DNA of 64,000 bases from Avipropionibacterium sp050157065 (GTDB lineage Bacteria > Actinomycetota > Actinomycetes > Propionibacteriales > Propionibacteriaceae): NCBI GenBank assembly GCA_050157065.1, contig CP189573.1. One strand, given 5' to 3'. Below are positions 15,612 to 24,380 of this stretch, in pieces. Both the position numbers and the translations under genes were made by a program. A model generated the notes under the pieces. The model made no database searches and was not told the origin of the DNA. It saw only the letters and a list, made by a program, of their open reading frames with translations. Positions within the stretch are counted from its first letter, which is position 1, and each line of letters begins with the position of its first letter.

Positions 15612-16694
15612 GTGACGATCACCCTGTGCGACATCGCGGTACCGCGTCCCGGCGAGCCCACCCCGCTGATCGACGAGTGCGTCGAGCTGACTCGTCGTGC
15701 CCAACTCGCGATGCGCGGACACGACGACCTGGCGACTCCGTCGGGTCCTGCGGCGCGGCGCTACGCGGAGCAGACCGATGAGGAGAAGTGGTGGGTGGTC
15801 GCCCGGGTCGGCGCGGACCTCGTCGGCCACGCGATGGTCGAGTTGCCACGCAACGACAACACCCACCTCGGTCACCTCGACATCAGCGTCGACCCGACGG
15901 CCGACCAGACGGTGGTGCGGCGCGCCCTGTGGGACCACGTCCGCCCCCGGTTGCTCGACCGCGGCCGCCACACCGCGTCGGTGTTCACCGAGCACCGCGC
16001 TCCCGCCGAGGGGGATGAGGTCGCCGTCCCCGGGACCGGCTCGGGCGCGATCCCGGTCGACGACACCTGCCGCGCCATGCGTGCGCTCGGCTTCGACTTC
16101 GTGCAGATCGAGCGTCACAGCACCTTGGTGGTCGCCGAGCACACCGACGGCTGGGCCGACCAGGAGTTGGCGGCCGCCCGGCACGCCGGGGACGACTACG
16201 AGGTGCTGCACTGGCGCGGGGTGACCCCGGTGGAGCTGCGCGACTCGATGGCTCGACTCCGCAACCGGATGAGCGTGGACGTGCCGATCGGCGACATGGA
16301 CTTCCAGGAGGAGGAGTGGGACGCCGCCCGCGTCGAGCGTCAGGACACCCTGAACGTCGAGACGATGGCGCACCTGCTGACCGCGGCCGCCCGACACCGC
16401 AGCTCGGGCGAGCTCGTCGCGTACACCGTGCTCGCCCTGCCGAGCTCGCCCGAGGGCGCGGCCTTCCAGTTCGACACCCTGGTCCACGGTGACCACCGGG
16501 GCCACCGGCTCGGCACGTGGGTGAAGGCCAACAACCTGGCCGCGATGCGGTCGGTGTCACCGGGTCGGGAACGCGTCCACACCTGGAATGCCGACGAGAA
16601 CGGCCCGATGCTCGCGATCAACGTGGCCCTGGGCTTCCGGGTCAGCGACCTTGACGGCATGTGGCAGCTCAGGTTCGCCTCCCGGCCGGGCTGA
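15612..16694 (+). CDS. tandem GNAT-family N-acetyltransferase
   Basis: A protein of about 360 residues with two GNAT-like halves. The N-terminal half (about 1-175) has EKWWVVARVGADLVGHAMVEL and a degenerate cofactor site. The C-terminal half (about 185-360) keeps the acetyl-CoA loop FQFDTLVHGDHRGHRLGTWV, with the following WNADENGPMLAINVALGFR segment typical of the family. Such paired GNAT proteins in actinobacteria are often aminoglycoside- or small-molecule-type acetyltransferases, but the substrate here is unknown. The GTG at 15612 was chosen; an alternative in-frame GTG at 15552 lies nearer the repeat region. Transcribed divergently from the RDD gene. Confidence 0.8.
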   Translation: MTITLCDIAVPRPGEPTPLIDECVELTRRAQLAMRGHDDLATPSGPAARRYAEQTDEEKWWVVARVGADLVGHAMVELPRNDNTHLGHLDISVDPTADQTVVRRALWDHVRPRLLDRGRHTASVFTEHRAPAEGDEVAVPGTGSGAIPVDDTCRAMRALGFDFVQIERHSTLVVAEHTDGWADQELAAARHAGDDYEVLHWRGVTPVELRDSMARLRNRMSVDVPIGDMDFQEEEWDAARVERQDTLNVETMAHLLTAAARHRSSGELVAYTVLALPSSPEGAAFQFDTLVHGDHRGHRLGTWVKANNLAAMRSVSPGRERVHTWNADENGPMLAINVALGFRVSDLDGMWQLRFASRPG

Positions 16695-16866
16695 GGCCCG
16701 TCCGCGCACCCACGCACTTGGCCGTGGCCCCGCTAGCATGGACACTTGTGTGTCCGGCCTGCCCTTTCGCGGGGCCACCTGACGTCGCAGCACCGGGCAC
16801 GACACACTGGGGCACGGACATGAGCGGGGCGGACTCGCGCGACGACGAAGGGCTGAAGGGCAGGGC

Positions 16867-18129
16867 ATGGACAAGATCGGTCGCTACCGACTGACCGGGC
16901 GCCTCGGCGCCGGGTCGTTCGCGACCGTCTGGAAGGGCCATGACGACGACCTCGACGTGCCGGTCGCGGTGAAGGTGCTGGCCGACAACTGGTCCGACAA
17001 CGAGGACGTTCGCAACCGCTTCCTGACCGAGGCGCGGATCATGCGCAAGATCCGTGACGGGCGGATCGTGCGGGTGTACGACATCGGCTCGCTCGACGAC
17101 GGTCGTCCCTACTTCGTGATGGACTTCGCCGACGGCGGATCGTTGGAGGACCTCCGCAAGCAGGGCATCCCGCCGCAGCTCGCGTTGCGGCTGTGCGCCG
17201 AGGCGTCCCGGGCGCTGCACGTGCTGCACAGCAACGACATCATCCACCGCGACGTCACCCCGGGCAACGTGCTGCTGCACAAGTCGAAGGATGGCGGGGT
17301 CAACGTGTTGATCGCCGACCTCGGCGTCGCGAAGTCGATGGTCGACCTGGTCGGCGCGACGATGACGGCCGGAACGCCGGCCTACATGGCGCTCGAGCAG
17401 GCCACCGGCGTCGGCACCCTCGACCACCGGGCCGACATCTACTCACTGGCGGCGGTGACGTACGCCATGCTGACCGGACGGCCGCCGTTCCCGGTCCGGA
17501 CGCTGGCCGACCTGTTGGCCCGTGACCCCAATGCGAAGGCCGAGCCGATCGCCGAGGCGATCGGCGCTCCCCCGATGCTGGACGCGGTGCTCCAGTCCTC
17601 GCTGGCCCCGCAGCCCGGGTTGCGGCCGCGGACCGCCCTGCAGCTGGGCAACGCACTGGACGAGGTCGCCGACCAGCTGCGGTCCGGCTCGCAGGGTTCG
17701 GGCCCCAGCTTCGGCGGCGGCACCGGCGGGACCGGCGGCTCGAGCTCCCCGGGCAGCCTGGCTCCCGCCAGCCAGGCGACCTGGCAGGCCGCCCAGCACA
17801 CGTCGGTGACGGGGGGCAACGTCCCACCCACCTTCGGGGCCACGACCGACCCGTTCGCCGGCGGGGGCTCCCCGTTCGGGGCCTCGCAGTACGGCAGCTC
17901 GCAGGCCGGCGCCTCCCAGTACGGGGGGTCACAGTACGAGGCGTCCCCGTTCGGGGCTTCGCAGTACGGGTCGTCCCCCCACGGGGGCGCACCGCAGGGG
18001 CTGCCGGAACCGAGCTCCGGCGAGGAACGCCAGGGCCGGTCGATGTGGTTCTACATCTTGGTGCTGGTCTCGGCGCTGGCACTGTTCACCGTGTCGCTGT
18101 TGATCACGATCGTCGCCCTGTCGGGCTGA
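16867..18129 (+). CDS. membrane-anchored serine/threonine protein kinase
   Basis: A Hanks-type kinase of about 420 residues with one C-terminal membrane helix. The kinase domain (about 7-270) has the glycine loop GRLGAGSFATVWKG, ATP-lysine Lys36 in VAVKVL, catalytic HRDVTPGN (127-134), DLG in place of DFG (151-153), and the GTPAYMALEQ activation-segment end. Residues 280-385 are a Gly/Ser/Gln tail containing repeated GASQYGSSQ-like units. The helix is MWFYILVLVSALALFTVSLL (about 393-415), leaving almost no extracellular part, so there is no PASTA or sensor domain. About 170 bases precede the ATG; a TAGCAT at 16734 may be its -10 box with a long leader. No partner phosphatase is nearby. Confidence 0.9.
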   Translation: MDKIGRYRLTGRLGAGSFATVWKGHDDDLDVPVAVKVLADNWSDNEDVRNRFLTEARIMRKIRDGRIVRVYDIGSLDDGRPYFVMDFADGGSLEDLRKQGIPPQLALRLCAEASRALHVLHSNDIIHRDVTPGNVLLHKSKDGGVNVLIADLGVAKSMVDLVGATMTAGTPAYMALEQATGVGTLDHRADIYSLAAVTYAMLTGRPPFPVRTLADLLARDPNAKAEPIAEAIGAPPMLDAVLQSSLAPQPGLRPRTALQLGNALDEVADQLRSGSQGSGPSFGGGTGGTGGSSSPGSLAPASQATWQAAQHTSVTGGNVPPTFGATTDPFAGGGSPFGASQYGSSQAGASQYGGSQYEASPFGASQYGSSPHGGAPQGLPEPSSGEERQGRSMWFYILVLVSALALFTVSLLITIVALSG

Positions 18130-18148
18130 TTCCGGCCCACCCGGCGGC

Positions 18149-19951
18149 TCAGCTGCTGCGCTGGACCGCCCACTGCCGGATCTTCTCGATCCGTCGTTCC
18201 AGGTCCTCCCGGGTCGCCGCGGCGATCGCCGGCCCACCACACTCCTCACGCAGCCGGTTGTGGATCACCCCGTGCGGTACGTCGGTGCGGTGGTGCCAGG
18301 CGCCGACCAGCCCGTTCAGTTCCTTGCGCAGGTCACGTAGCTGCTGATGGGTGGACGGTGCGGTACGACCGGCCGGGGCGTCGGACCGGCTGAGGTGTTC
18401 GCGCTGGCGGCGGTGCAGCAGGTCACGGACCTGGTCGGGCTCCAACAGTCCGGGCAACCCGAGGTAGTCCTGTTCCTCGGCACTGCCGGCCATCGCGCCC
18501 AGCCCGAACTCGCCGCCGTCGTACACCACCTTGTCGAAGTCGGCCTCACTGGCCAACGCGGTGAACGTTCCCTGCTCCTCGTCGTCGGTGCCCGGCTCGT
18601 CCTCGACCTGCTCCGCGGCGGCCAGCAGGTCGGCCTCGTCCACGTCACCCTCGTTCGGTGTCTTCAGCACGTGGTCGCGCTGGGCCTCCAGCTCGGTCGC
18701 GAACAACAGCAGGCGCGGCACACTCGGCACGAACACCGACGCGGTCTCACCGCGGCTCCGGGCCCGGACGAACCGGCCGACCGCCTGGGCGAAGAACAGC
18801 GGGGTCATCGTGGCGGTGGCGTACACGCCGACGGCGAGCCGGGGTACGTCCACTCCCTCCGACACCATCCGTACCGCCACCATCCAGCGGTCGTCGCTGT
18901 CGGCGAACTTCGAGATCCGCTTGCTGGCGCCCGGTTCGTCGCTCAGCACCAGGGTCGGCTTGTGGCCGGTCAGCCGGCGCAGCACCTCGGCGTACGCCCG
19001 GGCCTGGCTCTGGTCCGTGGCGATCACCAGCCCACCGGCGTCGGGCACCGAGCCGCGGACCTCGGTGAGCCGACGATCGGCCGCCTCCAGCACGGCCGGG
19101 ATCCACGATCCCTCCGGGTCGAGTGCGGTCCGCAACGCCTGTGCGGCGAGGTCCTTGGTCATCTCGGTGCCCAGCCGGGCCGCGATCTCGTCACCGGCCC
19201 GGGTGCGCCAGTGCATCTCACCGGAGTAGGCCATGAACAGCACCGGCCGCACGATCCGGTCGGCCAACGCCTCGGCGTACCCGTAGGTGAAGTCGGCCGC
19301 CGACCGCAGCGCACCCGAGGCGTCCTCGGCGTACCGGACGAACGGGATCGGGTTGGTGTCGGAACGGAACGGGGTGCCGGTCAGCGCGAGTCGGCGCCGG
19401 GCCGGTTCGAACGCCTCCCGTACGGCGTCGCCCCAGCTCCGCGCGTCGCCGGCGTGGTGGATCTCGTCGAGGATCACCAGGGTGCGGAACTGCTCGGTCC
19501 GGATCCGCAGCGCCAGCGGGTTGGCCGCGACGCCGGCGTAGGTCAGCGCGATGCCGTCGAAGTCGGTACTGGTGCGGCCCTGCCGCACCCCGAACTGCGG
19601 GTCGATCGAGATGCCGACCCGGTCGGCGGCCTCGGCCCACTGCGTCTTGAGGTGGTCGGTCGGGGCGATGATCGTGATCCGGTCGATGACCCGGCGGGCG
19701 AGCAGGTCGGCGGCCACGGTGAGCGCGAACGAGGTCTTGCCGGCACCGGGCGTGGCGACGGTCAGGAAGTCGCGGGGTTCGGTGCTGCGGTAGCGCTCCA
19801 GCGCGGCGGCCTGCCAGGCGCGGAGCGGTTTGACCGTACCCCAGGCGGCGCGGTCCGGAAAGGCAGGTGAGAGCCGTTGGACGACGGTCTCGGGGGCGAC
19901 TCCAGAAGTCGTTTCCCCCACCACGGAAGAAGTTCTGGGGCGGCCGGTCAC
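18149..19951 (-). CDS. superfamily 2 DEAD/DEAH-box helicase
   Basis: A nucleic-acid-dependent ATPase of about 600 residues, similar in layout to type III restriction/XPB-like helicases. Motif I is ATPGAGKTSFA (66-76), motif II is LDEIHHAGD (160-168), motif III is LTGTPFRSD, motif V is SEGVDVPRLAVGVY and motif VI is QAVGRFVRARSRGE. The last 170 residues are charged and helical with an EDEPGTDDEEQG acidic patch. The leaderless GTG at 19951 is seven bases after TAGACT on the minus strand. This helicase beside a DUF3039 gene is a familiar actinobacterial pairing. Its substrate is not known. It is convergent with the kinase gene. Confidence 0.88.
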   Translation of the reverse strand: MTGRPRTSSVVGETTSGVAPETVVQRLSPAFPDRAAWGTVKPLRAWQAAALERYRSTEPRDFLTVATPGAGKTSFALTVAADLLARRVIDRITIIAPTDHLKTQWAEAADRVGISIDPQFGVRQGRTSTDFDGIALTYAGVAANPLALRIRTEQFRTLVILDEIHHAGDARSWGDAVREAFEPARRRLALTGTPFRSDTNPIPFVRYAEDASGALRSAADFTYGYAEALADRIVRPVLFMAYSGEMHWRTRAGDEIAARLGTEMTKDLAAQALRTALDPEGSWIPAVLEAADRRLTEVRGSVPDAGGLVIATDQSQARAYAEVLRRLTGHKPTLVLSDEPGASKRISKFADSDDRWMVAVRMVSEGVDVPRLAVGVYATATMTPLFFAQAVGRFVRARSRGETASVFVPSVPRLLLFATELEAQRDHVLKTPNEGDVDEADLLAAAEQVEDEPGTDDEEQGTFTALASEADFDKVVYDGGEFGLGAMAGSAEEQDYLGLPGLLEPDQVRDLLHRRQREHLSRSDAPAGRTAPSTHQQLRDLRKELNGLVGAWHHRTDVPHGVIHNRLREECGGPAIAAATREDLERRIEKIRQWAVQRSS

Positions 19952-20038
19952 TGGCCGGAGTCTAGCCGAGTCCCCCGGACGGATTCACCTTCCGGCACGC
20001 CCGGGGCGACGATCCGGCTGCCGCCGGTGGGGTGCGGC

Positions 20039-21460
20039 TCAGTGCTCGATCCGACCGATCCGACGGCTGGCCAGCACGCCCAGCGCGGCCACCAGCGTGA
20101 CACCGACGAACACGGCGCCGAACACGACCGGCAGCTCGTCGGGCAGCATCCGCAGGCCGTACGCGTACCCGGCGCCGGCCAGCCCGGTCAACAGGCTGGC
20201 GCCGAGCGCTTCGGCGACCGACAGCGAGGCGGCGTTGCGGCCCTGGTCGTTCGGGCCACTCAACGTCATCACCGCCAAGGAGGTGCTGGTGTAGGCCATG
20301 CCCATGCCCAAGGCGGAGATGGCGAAGAAGGTGCCGAAGACCCAGAACGGCGCGGTCCCCTGCCAGGCGAAGACCGCCGACAGCGCGGCGCCGAGGGTGA
20401 CACCGGAGACGCCGATCGTCATCAGCAGGTCGCGCCGGATCCGCCAGCGGGCCTGGGTGAACGAGCCGATGGTCCAGCCGACGGTGCCGATCGTCAGCAC
20501 CAGCCCGGCGATCCGCAGGTCGAGGTGGTACTGGTCGACCAACATCAGCACCAGGAACGCCTCGGTGGCCATGTAGACCCCACCGACCACGAACCGGAGC
20601 GCGACGACCGGGCCGAGCCCGCGGCGCATCCGCCACAGCCCGGCAGGCATCAGGCGCGGCAGGCCCCGCCACAGCAGCAGTCCGGCCACCCCGATCATCA
20701 GCAACGACCACCACCCGGGCTGTTGGGCGGCGTACTGCAGCAGCGGTACGGCGGCCGCGACCATCCCGGCGGCCCAGATCGGCACCGGCCGGCTGCCCGC
20801 ACCGCCCGTACCGCCCGTACCGCCCGTACCGTCGGGATCGTCGTCCGGGCCGCCCAGCCCGAGGCGCTGCGCCTTCAGCAGGGTCGGCGTCAGCAGCACC
20901 GCCGCCACGCCGACCACCGGCAGCACCGCGCCGAACACCCAGTGCCAGCTGAGGTGCTCGGTCAGCCAGCCCGAGACGGGCGGGCCGACGAAGCCGGGCA
21001 GCACCCAGGCGGTCGAGATCCACGACATCACCGCGGGGCGCTTCCGGTCGGGATAGAGCTTGGCGATGATCACGTACAGCGAGACACCCATCGCGCCGGC
21101 ACCGAGACCTTGCACCGCCCGCCCGATGATCAACTGCACCATGGTGGGGGCGAGGCCGGAGATGACCAGGCCGACGGCGAAGACGGCCATCCCGACCAGC
21201 ATCGGGCGTACCGGGCCGAGCCGGTCGGCGATCCGGCCCGCGGTCACGGTGGCGAACAGCATGCCGCCCTGGAACATCGAGAACGCCCACGCGTACCACT
21301 GCTTGGCGCCGAGTTCCTCGGCCGCCCGCGGCATGGCGGTGCTGACGGCCAGCGACTCGAAGGCCATCGCCATCACGCCGATGCACAGTCCGACGGTGAG
21401 TCGGGTGGTCGACAGCTGCGTTCTCACCGGCGCGGACGCCAGCTCAGGGGTGGTGGACAC
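20039..21460 (-). CDS. major facilitator superfamily transporter
   Basis: A polytopic membrane protein of about 473 residues with 12 or more predicted spans. The loop 2-3 signature GRIADRLGPVRPM and the later GAGAMGVSLYVIIAKLYPDRKR segment place it with drug:H+ antiporter-like MFS exporters. The cytoplasmic middle loop carries a Gly-Thr run (GGTGGTGG) encoded by three exact 9-base repeats. The substrate is unknown. The GTG at 21460 has no clear ribosome site. It lies between the helicase and DUF3039 on the same strand but may have its own promoter. Confidence 0.9.
   Translation of the reverse strand: MSTTPELASAPVRTQLSTTRLTVGLCIGVMAMAFESLAVSTAMPRAAEELGAKQWYAWAFSMFQGGMLFATVTAGRIADRLGPVRPMLVGMAVFAVGLVISGLAPTMVQLIIGRAVQGLGAGAMGVSLYVIIAKLYPDRKRPAVMSWISTAWVLPGFVGPPVSGWLTEHLSWHWVFGAVLPVVGVAAVLLTPTLLKAQRLGLGGPDDDPDGTGGTGGTGGAGSRPVPIWAAGMVAAAVPLLQYAAQQPGWWSLLMIGVAGLLLWRGLPRLMPAGLWRMRRGLGPVVALRFVVGGVYMATEAFLVLMLVDQYHLDLRIAGLVLTIGTVGWTIGSFTQARWRIRRDLLMTIGVSGVTLGAALSAVFAWQGTAPFWVFGTFFAISALGMGMAYTSTSLAVMTLSGPNDQGRNAASLSVAEALGASLLTGLAGAGYAYGLRMLPDELPVVFGAVFVGVTLVAALGVLASRRIGRIEH
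20801..20827. repeat. three 9-bp tandem repeats inside the MFS gene
   Basis: ACCGCCCGT occurs three times in a row and encodes the Gly-Thr run of the central loop. Being a multiple of three, copy-number change would not break the frame. Confidence 0.85.
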
Positions 21461-21511
21461 GACGAACAGCCAAACACCTCAAGTCCGCTGGAGGTCAATC
21501 GGACCTGACAC

Positions 21512-21817
21512 TCAGGAGTCCTGGCCGCCGCCGTCGTTTCCGTCGCCGTTCCCGTCGCCGTTCCCGCCGTCGCCACCGCGCATGGACTCCCAGATCTCCT
21601 TGCACTCGGGGCACACCGGGAAGCGTTGCGGATCACGGCTCGGCACCCACACCTTGCCGCACAGCGCGATCACCGGGGTGCCCATCACCATCGCCTCGGT
21701 GAGCTTGTCCTTCGGCACGTAGTGGGAGAACCGCTCATGGTCCCCGTCGTCGTACCGGTGCTCGGTCCGCTCATCGGTGATGGTCGCCGAGCCGGGCGCC
21801 AGCTGCTGATCGGTCAT
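21512..21817 (-). CDS. DUF3039 family protein
   Basis: A small soluble actinobacterial protein of about 101 residues. The core is HYVPKDKLTEAMVMGTPVIA, then LCGKVWVPSRDPQRFPVCPEC with three cysteines (Cys, CxxC) that look like a zinc site. The tail is a Gly/Asp/Asn repeat. TACAAT (minus strand) lies seven bases before the ATG at 21817, giving a leaderless transcript. Function is unknown; it is commonly found near the helicase encoded downstream here. Confidence 0.85.
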   Translation of the reverse strand: MTDQQLAPGSATITDERTEHRYDDGDHERFSHYVPKDKLTEAMVMGTPVIALCGKVWVPSRDPQRFPVCPECKEIWESMRGGDGGNGDGNGDGNDGGGQDS

Positions 21818-21863
21818 GTCGCCGATTGTACGAGTCCGGCCCGGACGAGCTCGCCCGGTCGGA

Positions 21864-22865
21864 TCAGATCGCAGCCTCGGTCGGCGCCTCGGCGGACCGC
21901 TCCGTGGCGGCCAGGTCGCCGGTCTCACCGGCCCGTACGGCACGGTGGCCGAAGAACGCGACGTAGCCGAGGAAGCCGGCCCAGACCAGGCCGCCGATCA
22001 GCAGGCGGGCCCAGGCGGGCAACTGGGAGGGGGTGATGAACGCCTCGACCAGTGCGCTGATCAACAGCCATCCCGCCAGCCCGATCGCGATGGTGCCCAG
22101 GATCCGCCCCTCCTGGGCGAGCGCCTGGGCACGGGTGCGCATCCCCGGTGCCATCCAGGCCCAGCCGATCCGCAGCCCCGCGGCCGCGCCGAGGAAGACG
22201 ATCGTCAGCTCGAGCAGGCCGTGCGGCAGCAGCAGGCCGAAGAACACGTCGGCCCGACCGGCCTCGAGCATGAAGCCGCCGATGATGCCGGTGTTCTCCA
22301 TGGTGCGGTACAGCAACGCCAGCACCGGCAGCACCCCGATGCCGGTGACCATGGAGTTGGCGACCACGAGCGCGTTGTTGAGGAAGATCAGCAACGCGAA
22401 GTCGGTCGCCGGGTTCTCCGAGTAGTAGTTGGCGAACTCGTAGTTGACGAGTTGCTCGGCAGCGTGGTCGCTCAACAGGGTCCCGGCCAGACCGGGGACG
22501 CTCAGCACCCGGTACATGATCAACGCGCACAGGCCGATGCAGGCCAGGCCGACCGCCAGCCACCACCAGCGCACCCGCCACACCGCGGCCGGGAACCCGA
22601 CCGTGATGAACCGCGCCACCGTCTGGATCACCGGGGTCGATGTACCCGACACCGTCGACCGGGCACGGATCAGCAGGCCCGACAGTCGGGCCTCCAGCAC
22701 CGGGTCGCTGCGTGAGGCGTGGACGGTGGACAGGTGCGTACCCACCCGCTGGTACAGGTCGACCAGTTCGTCGGCCTCCAGCCCGGTCAGCCGCTGCCGC
22801 CCCGACAGCGTCGCCAGCCGGTCCCAGTCGGCCCGGTGCTGGGCGATGAAGGTGTCGACGTCCAC
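21864..22865 (-). CDS. stage II sporulation protein M (SpoIIM) family membrane protein
   Basis: A membrane protein of about 333 residues. A cytoplasmic N-terminal region (MDVDTFIAQHRADWDRLATL) is followed by several membrane spans with the family segments FFGLLLPHGLLELTIVFLGAA and NYYSENPATDFALLIFLNNA. In non-sporulating actinobacteria this family is paired with an RDD protein and often with MoxR/DUF58 genes, and its function is unclear. The GTG at 22865 is six bases after TAGGCT (minus strand), so it should be leaderless. The divergent RDD gene starts 95 bases away. Confidence 0.88.
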   Translation of the reverse strand: MDVDTFIAQHRADWDRLATLSGRQRLTGLEADELVDLYQRVGTHLSTVHASRSDPVLEARLSGLLIRARSTVSGTSTPVIQTVARFITVGFPAAVWRVRWWWLAVGLACIGLCALIMYRVLSVPGLAGTLLSDHAAEQLVNYEFANYYSENPATDFALLIFLNNALVVANSMVTGIGVLPVLALLYRTMENTGIIGGFMLEAGRADVFFGLLLPHGLLELTIVFLGAAAGLRIGWAWMAPGMRTRAQALAQEGRILGTIAIGLAGWLLISALVEAFITPSQLPAWARLLIGGLVWAGFLGYVAFFGHRAVRAGETGDLAATERSAEAPTEAAI

Positions 22866-22871
22866 CCGAGC

Positions 22872-22954
22872 AGCCTAGTCGAGGACCGGCCCGGTTGGCC
22901 GAGCCACGACCCCGTACGGCGGTGGGTGGAACCGGCCCGGTCGGCCAGTAGGCT
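22872..22954. promoter_or_regulatory. paired divergent leaderless promoters for SpoIIM and RDD genes
   Basis: TAGGCT occurs at 22949-22954 on the plus strand and at 22877-22872 on the minus strand. Each is six bases before the GTG start of its gene. The whole control region is therefore about 95 bases. Confidence 0.55.
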
Positions 22955-22960
22955 GGCGCG

Positions 22961-23755
22961 GTGAGCACCCAGATCGTGACCGGCGACGCGGTGCTGCTCG
23001 ACGTCCGGCCGGCACGGGTGCCGACACGGATGTTCTCCGCACTGGTCGACCTGGCGGTGGTGGCGCTGGGCAACTACGGCTGGGTCGTGGTGCTGGGCCT
23101 GTTCCGGGAAGGCTCGAACGCGCAGTTCGGGGCGGTCCAGCTGATCGGCCACATCCTGGTGAGCCTGACGTACCCGATCGCGACCGAGACGTTGACCCGT
23201 GGGCGCACCCTCGGCGCCTTCGCGCTGGGGCTCCGCGTCACCCGGGACGACGGTGGGGTGATCAGGTTCCGGCACGCCCTGATCCGGTGGTTGACCTTCT
23301 GGGCGTTCGACTTCGCCGCGTGGACCGGGCTGATGGGCGGTCTCATCTGTGCCGCGCTCAACCCGCACGGCAAACGCCTCGGCGACGTCCTCGCCGGCAC
23401 GATCGTGATCCGGACCCGGGCACCCCGCTCCCCCAGACCCCTCCCCGACGTGCCCGACGAGTTCGCCGACTGGGCCGGCCGACTCGAGCTCGGCCGGATC
23501 CCCGCCGACCTGCTGAACGCCGCCCGGCACTTCGTCCAGCGTCGCGAAGACCTGCTGCCCCATCCACGCCGCACCATCGCCGAGGACCTCGCCGCCAAGA
23601 TCTACGCGCGCACCAGCCCACCCCCGCCGCACGAGATGCCGCCGGAGGACTACCTCGCGGTGGTGGTCGCCGAGCGGCGACGCCGCGAGACCGAGCGGGC
23701 CAACCGGCGGCAGTGGGTGCCGACGGCCGAGGAGTTGCCGGCGGGCTGGCGCTGA
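22961..23755 (+). CDS. RDD family membrane protein
   Basis: A membrane protein of about 264 residues whose RDD domain occupies the first 150. ARVPTRMFSALVDLAVVALG is the first span with the Arg/Asp pair. GRTLGAFALGLRVTRDDGG and the LNPHGKRLGDVLAGTIVIR end are typical of the family. The C-terminal 110 residues are soluble, rich in Arg and Pro, and helical. Function is unknown. A leaderless GTG is inferred from TAGGCT six bases upstream. The 15 bases across box and start are identical to those before manB. Confidence 0.85.
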   Translation: MSTQIVTGDAVLLDVRPARVPTRMFSALVDLAVVALGNYGWVVVLGLFREGSNAQFGAVQLIGHILVSLTYPIATETLTRGRTLGAFALGLRVTRDDGGVIRFRHALIRWLTFWAFDFAAWTGLMGGLICAALNPHGKRLGDVLAGTIVIRTRAPRSPRPLPDVPDEFADWAGRLELGRIPADLLNAARHFVQRREDLLPHPRRTIAEDLAAKIYARTSPPPPHEMPPEDYLAVVVAERRRRETERANRRQWVPTAEELPAGWR

Positions 23756-23773
23756 CGGGCCCGTGATTCGTTC

Positions 23774-23802
23774 ACCTTCGCGAAACCGAAGGTCCCTAAT
23801 GT
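23774..23802 (+). promoter_or_regulatory. SixA-gene promoter with inverted repeat
   Basis: ACCTTCG and CGAAGGT (23774-23780 and 23787-23793) form a perfect 7-base inverted repeat around CGAAAC. It ends three bases before the -10 box TAATGT (23797-23802). The start codon follows six bases later. The repeat covers the spacer and -35 position, as an operator would. Confidence 0.5.
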
Positions 23803-23808
23803 CGCCAT

Positions 23809-24315
23809 GTGAATCACCGTCTGCTGCTGGTCCGACATGCCAAGTCCGCGTGGTCGGTCGACGCCACCGACCGGATGCGCCCGCTGTCGGGGCGTGGGCA
23901 ACGTGACGCCATCGCACTGGGTGTCCTGCTGGCCCGCCGGCAGATCGTGCCCGACCTGGTGTGGTGTTCGCCCGCGGTGCGGGCCTGCCAGACCTGGCAG
24001 CACGCGGTCGAGGGTGGCGCCCGGACCGAGCAGCTGACCCACGTCGACGAGTTGTACGAAGCCGACGGGGAGACGCTGGCATCGCTGATCAGCACCGCAC
24101 CCGCCGAGGCCCGGACCCTGCTGGTGATCGCCCACAACTCCGGGATCGTCGACTGCGTCACCGCCCTGACGAACCGGCGCGGCCCGGCCGAGGCGTGGCG
24201 CAGCATCGACCGGAAGTACCCGACCAGCGCCGTCGCCGAGTTGCGCTGCCCGAGCTGGTCCGACCTGGCGCCCGGCACCGCGACCCTCACCGCGTACGAC
24301 ATCCCTCGTGGTTGA
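23809..24315 (+). CDS. SixA-type phosphohistidine phosphatase (histidine phosphatase superfamily)
   Basis: A cytoplasmic phosphatase of about 168 residues. The phospho-accepting motif is LLLVRHAKSAW (Arg9-His10), with a later LLVIAHNSGI histidine for catalysis and LVWCSPAVRACQTW contributing the second arginine. The short length and RHAKS variant match SixA, which in E. coli acts on phosphohistidine of a phosphotransfer protein. The substrate in this organism is unknown. The GTG at 23809 is leaderless. Confidence 0.88.
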   Translation: MNHRLLLVRHAKSAWSVDATDRMRPLSGRGQRDAIALGVLLARRQIVPDLVWCSPAVRACQTWQHAVEGGARTEQLTHVDELYEADGETLASLISTAPAEARTLLVIAHNSGIVDCVTALTNRRGPAEAWRSIDRKYPTSAVAELRCPSWSDLAPGTATLTAYDIPRG

Positions 24316-24380
24316 CCGGGCGAGCTTCCCCGCCCCGCGCCGGCGACTCGCCGACCGCCTGATTCGATAGGTTCTCGTCC

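Noticed and set aside
16695..16866. Short frame with CPACPFAG cysteines before the kinase
   Set aside because: It lacks a ribosome site or leaderless geometry and overlaps the kinase start in another frame.
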